64,000 nt of DNA, taken from assembly GCF_030409415.1 (NCBI RefSeq), contig NZ_JAUFPW010000027.1:45761-109760 (forward strand). The letters are read 5' to 3'. Shown here piece by piece: positions 61,894-64,000 of the stretch (within the stretch, counting starts at the first letter, position 1; each line of letters starts with the position of its first letter). The notes under the pieces are model-generated. The model made no database searches. It had not been told where the DNA came from and saw only the letters and a program-made list of their open reading frames with translations. Source of the DNA: Pedobacter aquatilis (GTDB taxonomy: Bacteria > Bacteroidota > Bacteroidia > Sphingobacteriales > Sphingobacteriaceae). A program made the translations under genes and the position numbers.

Positions 61894-63498
61894 ATGCAAA
61901 AGTTTAACCCGGCCTTTTCAGGTTCGGATGTAAAGAAATATTTTCTTGCAAAGAATTTAAAGAAGGACCTTCCATCGAGTATTGTAGTTTTTTTGGTGGC
62001 GTTGCCACTCTGTTTAGGTATTGCACTTGCCAGTGGCGCCCCTTTGTTTGCGGGTTTAATCACCGGGATAATTGGTGGAATTGTTGTCGCATCTTGTAGC
62101 GGTTCTCAACTAAGTGTTAGTGGTCCGGCTGCAGGATTAACGGTAATCGTTTTGGGTGCCATTACTTCTCTGGGTAGTTATCCAACGTTTTTGTTAGCGG
62201 TTGTGCTTGCAGGCGTTTTTCAAGTTATTTTAGGCTTTATTAAAGCGGGCACCATCGGTAATTATTTCCCATCTAGTGTAATAGAAGGTATGTTGGCTGC
62301 CATCGGCTTAATCTTAATCCTTAAACAATTACCGCATGCATTAGGTGTAGATACAGATTTTAGTGGCGATGAAGGTTTCTTTCAACAAGATCATGAAAAT
62401 ACTTTCTCTGCAATATCTGCTGCATTGGGGCACTTCAGTTTAGCCGCGGTCGTAATCAGTGTACTATCTATACTGATTTTAATTTTCTGGCCTAAAGTTA
62501 GGCAGCTTGCAATCATTCCGGCGCCATTAATTGTGGTAATAATTGGTATCGTTGGTACATTAATTTTTGCAGGAACAAATACCCCTTTAAGAGCCGATCA
62601 AATGGTTAAAATTCCGGTTGTTAGTGGCTTGGATGGCTTAATTGGACTATTTAGAATGCCTGATTTTGCTCAGCTTGCCAATAAAAATGTTTATATAGTT
62701 GCCTTAACAATAGCGGTTGTGGCCAGTCTGGAAACACTTTTAAGTATTGAAGCTGTAGATAAAATCGATCCGATAAAGCGTGTAACGCCAACAAACAGAG
62801 AGTTAATTGCTCAAGGTATTGGCAATATTACCAGCGGTATGATTGGCGGATTGCCTATGACATCCGTTATCGTTCGCAGTTCAGCTAACGTAAATGCAGG
62901 TGGTAGAACCAAAATGTCTGCAATATTTCATGGCACCTGGCTACTACTTTCTTTACTGTTTATTCCTCAGGTAATCAATATGATTCCCTTATCTTGTTTA
63001 GCGGCAATACTTTTGGTTACTGGTTACAAGCTAACCAGAATTGGTTTGTTTAAACACATGTATCATAAGGGTTGGGATCAATTTATACCCTTCGTTGTAA
63101 CTATTCTGGCGGTTTTATTTACCGATTTATTAAAAGGTGTTGCCGTTGGTATGCTGGTTTCTATCTTTTATTTGTTGCGTACAAATATGCGCAATCCATT
63201 CTTCTACAGAATTACAAAGGAGGGCGATAAGAAAAACATAAGAATAAAACTTGCCGAAGAAGTTTCCTTTCTAAATAAAGCTGCAATACAGGTGGTTTTA
63301 AATAATGTACCAAGGGAAACGAATGTAATAATTGATGGTACAAATGCCCGGTACATCGATCCTGATGTTTTGGAAACGATTTTTAATTATAAGCACAATG
63401 CCTATACGAAGGGGATAATTGTAACACTGGAAAATATTAAGAAGCATTACACAGTGCCAAAATTAAACAACAATATTATTGATGATATAAATAAGTAA
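61894..63498 (+). CDS. SulP-family inorganic anion transporter
   Basis: 534 residues. About ten to fourteen membrane segments span residues 25-440, with the family start LPSSIVVFLVALPLCLGIALASGAP (25 residues at about 26-50, central part VALPLCLGIALAS) and the later GNITSGMIGGLPMTSVIVRSSANVNAGG region (about 310-337). The C-terminal 80 residues contain a STAS-like domain (NVIIDGTNARYIDPDVLETI), shorter than usual. Substrates in the family include sulfate and bicarbonate. No carbonic anhydrase is adjacent, so the substrate is undetermined. Confidence 0.92.
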   Translation: MQKFNPAFSGSDVKKYFLAKNLKKDLPSSIVVFLVALPLCLGIALASGAPLFAGLITGIIGGIVVASCSGSQLSVSGPAAGLTVIVLGAITSLGSYPTFLLAVVLAGVFQVILGFIKAGTIGNYFPSSVIEGMLAAIGLILILKQLPHALGVDTDFSGDEGFFQQDHENTFSAISAALGHFSLAAVVISVLSILILIFWPKVRQLAIIPAPLIVVIIGIVGTLIFAGTNTPLRADQMVKIPVVSGLDGLIGLFRMPDFAQLANKNVYIVALTIAVVASLETLLSIEAVDKIDPIKRVTPTNRELIAQGIGNITSGMIGGLPMTSVIVRSSANVNAGGRTKMSAIFHGTWLLLSLLFIPQVINMIPLSCLAAILLVTGYKLTRIGLFKHMYHKGWDQFIPFVVTILAVLFTDLLKGVAVGMLVSIFYLLRTNMRNPFFYRITKEGDKKNIRIKLAEEVSFLNKAAIQVVLNNVPRETNVIIDGTNARYIDPDVLETIFNYKHNAYTKGIIVTLENIKKHYTVPKLNNNIIDDINK

Positions 63499-63510
63499 TC
63501 GTTAAAATTT

Positions 63511-63539
63511 AAGTCCCGAAACTAATCGGGACTTTTTTA
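63511..63539. terminator. bidirectional terminator after the SulP gene
   Basis: AAGTCCCGA (63511-63519) pairs with TCGGGACTT (63525-63533). Six T residues follow on the plus strand, and an AT-rich sequence follows on the minus strand. It serves the convergent SulP gene and small hydrophilic gene. Confidence 0.85.
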
Positions 63540-63761
63540 TTTTTCAGTATTTGGCATATTGCCGGCCTCACCTTTATTTCCTTTTTCAGCATCTTCTCTG
63601 GCTTCTTCTGAACCGAAATCACCTTTACCAAAATCTTTTGCCAAATGACCAGCTTCAGATTTTACCTTGTTTTTATCACTATTTTTATTGCTATGGTGGC
63701 TTGGAACCAGCTGTTCTGGTAAATTGCTTTTCTCTGCCTTATTCTCTTTTTGATTGTCCAT
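63537..63761 (-). CDS. small hydrophilic protein, 74 aa
   Basis: A charged, glycine/asparagine/lysine/glutamate-rich protein with no hydrophobic core and no signal peptide: KNSDKNKVKSEAGHLAKDFG in the middle, then SEEAREDAEKGNKGEAGN. It resembles the low-complexity stress proteins (hydrophilins) common in soil Bacteroidota, but no named family fits. Its stop codon touches the shared terminator. Confidence 0.6.
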   Translation of the reverse strand: MDNQKENKAEKSNLPEQLVPSHHSNKNSDKNKVKSEAGHLAKDFGKGDFGSEEAREDAEKGNKGEAGNMPNTEK

Positions 63762-64000
63762 GATTTGAAGTTTTGTTCATAAAGAACATCAAAAAACCAC
63801 TATTAGTTTTAAAATTGATAGGTTTTTGGAAATGAAGGGACCATAATTCTTGGGTGCTTTAGTCCCGTTATCCGCTGTAGCCCTCATTGCGTTTCGGGGC
63901 TGCCGCTACTACCCTACCGTGTACCCACATCCTTTTGGATTTCGAATCCTAGATAGATGTTATAGAATTTCTTGAGACCAATTATTAGGGTTGTTGCACC
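63762..64000. other. window end with a hairpin repeat
   Basis: About 240 bases. The first 90 are AT-rich and should hold the promoter of the small hydrophilic gene. At 63857-63950 lies a palindromic repeat. On the minus strand a short frame ends in NNPNNWSQEIL and a stop at about 63964-63966. It could be the C-terminus of a gene entering from beyond the window, but the stretch is too short to support. Confidence 0.4.
63857..63950. repeat. palindromic intergenic repeat (CCGCTGTAGCCC ... GGGCTGCCGCT type)
   Basis: GTAGCCC and GGGCTGC flank a loop with CATTGCGTTTC, with the outer words TCCGCTG and GCCGCTAC. A GGATTTCGAATCC hairpin follows at about 63936-63948. Similar sequences are common repeats in this group as far as I recall. 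No second copy lies in this window. Confidence 0.45.

Noticed and set aside
63964..64000. Possible C-terminus of a minus-strand gene ending NNPNNWSQEIL
   Set aside because: Only about 12 codons are visible, too short to support as a feature.

Overview
The window is chromosomal DNA of a Bacteroidota bacterium, most likely a Pedobacter-like member of the Sphingobacteriaceae. This rests on family content (TamL/TamB, S9 and M28 peptidases, DUF3098 beside ftsX, BT_3928 and DUF1599 proteins, short topoisomerase IV ParE with a long ParC), on AT-rich sequence, on the lack of Shine-Dalgarno sites, and on promoters of the Bacteroidota type (TTG, 17-23 bases, TAnnTTTG). I saw no rRNA, tRNA, CRISPR array, prophage or transposase gene.

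Layout. 1-3068: a truncated DUF2157-type membrane protein and a CPA2 cation/proton antiporter. 3161-8910 (minus): a housekeeping chain ftsX, DUF3098, [vapB-vapC insertion], uppP, truB, yitT, ribF, then a small hypothetical. 9113-10034: a lipocalin-like lipoprotein and a ParE-type toxin with a 56-residue antitoxin. 10155-17796: leuS, a DEAD-box helicase, a GPH/MFS symporter and an APC permease. 18391-22545: parE and a hybrid histidine kinase, convergent with yihY, tamL and tamB (22534-30823). 30970-34925: cytidine deaminase and parC. 34968-37236 (minus): cdaA (c-di-AMP synthase), a four-helix-bundle gene inside inverted repeats, folP. 37329-41034 (plus): a tight five-gene unit, DUF1599, BT_3928/DoxX, an OppB-type permease, DinB, aroK. 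41159-44811 (minus): CrtI/CrtD-type desaturase, M28 peptidase, DUF1304. 45614-47518: dnaK behind a sigma-54-like promoter. 47892-57148 (minus): nucleotidyltransferase, hypothetical, HerA-like ATPase, CbpA-type J protein, S9 peptidase, DUF1801, hypothetical, M42 peptidase. 57268-61134 (minus): GNAT, hypothetical, MFS exporter, acyl-CoA carboxylase beta subunit. 61431-63761: small secreted hypothetical, SulP transporter, hydrophilic small protein.

Most genes are ordinary core genes: envelope biogenesis (uppP, ftsX, tamB/tamL), translation and cofactors (leuS, truB, ribF, folP, aroK), chromosome topology (parE, parC) and protein quality control (dnaK, cbpA).

The unusual material lies between and inside genes. 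(1) At several loci, short tracts built from quasi-repeated 7-12 base words face each other in inverted orientation around a core of 25-500 bases. One core encodes a four-helix-bundle (S23/IVP family) protein. Related tracts lie in frame inside ribF, leuS and the CrtI-like gene. The arrangement recalls the intervening sequences of bacterial 23S rRNA, but placed at protein genes. (2) At least four other families of palindromic intergenic repeats are visible. (3) ParC ends in a disordered 139-residue tail tipped with QLGLF, the form of a sliding-clamp-binding motif. (4) vapC carries a clear one-base frameshift. (5) The 3' end of cbpA is duplicated downstream of the gene.
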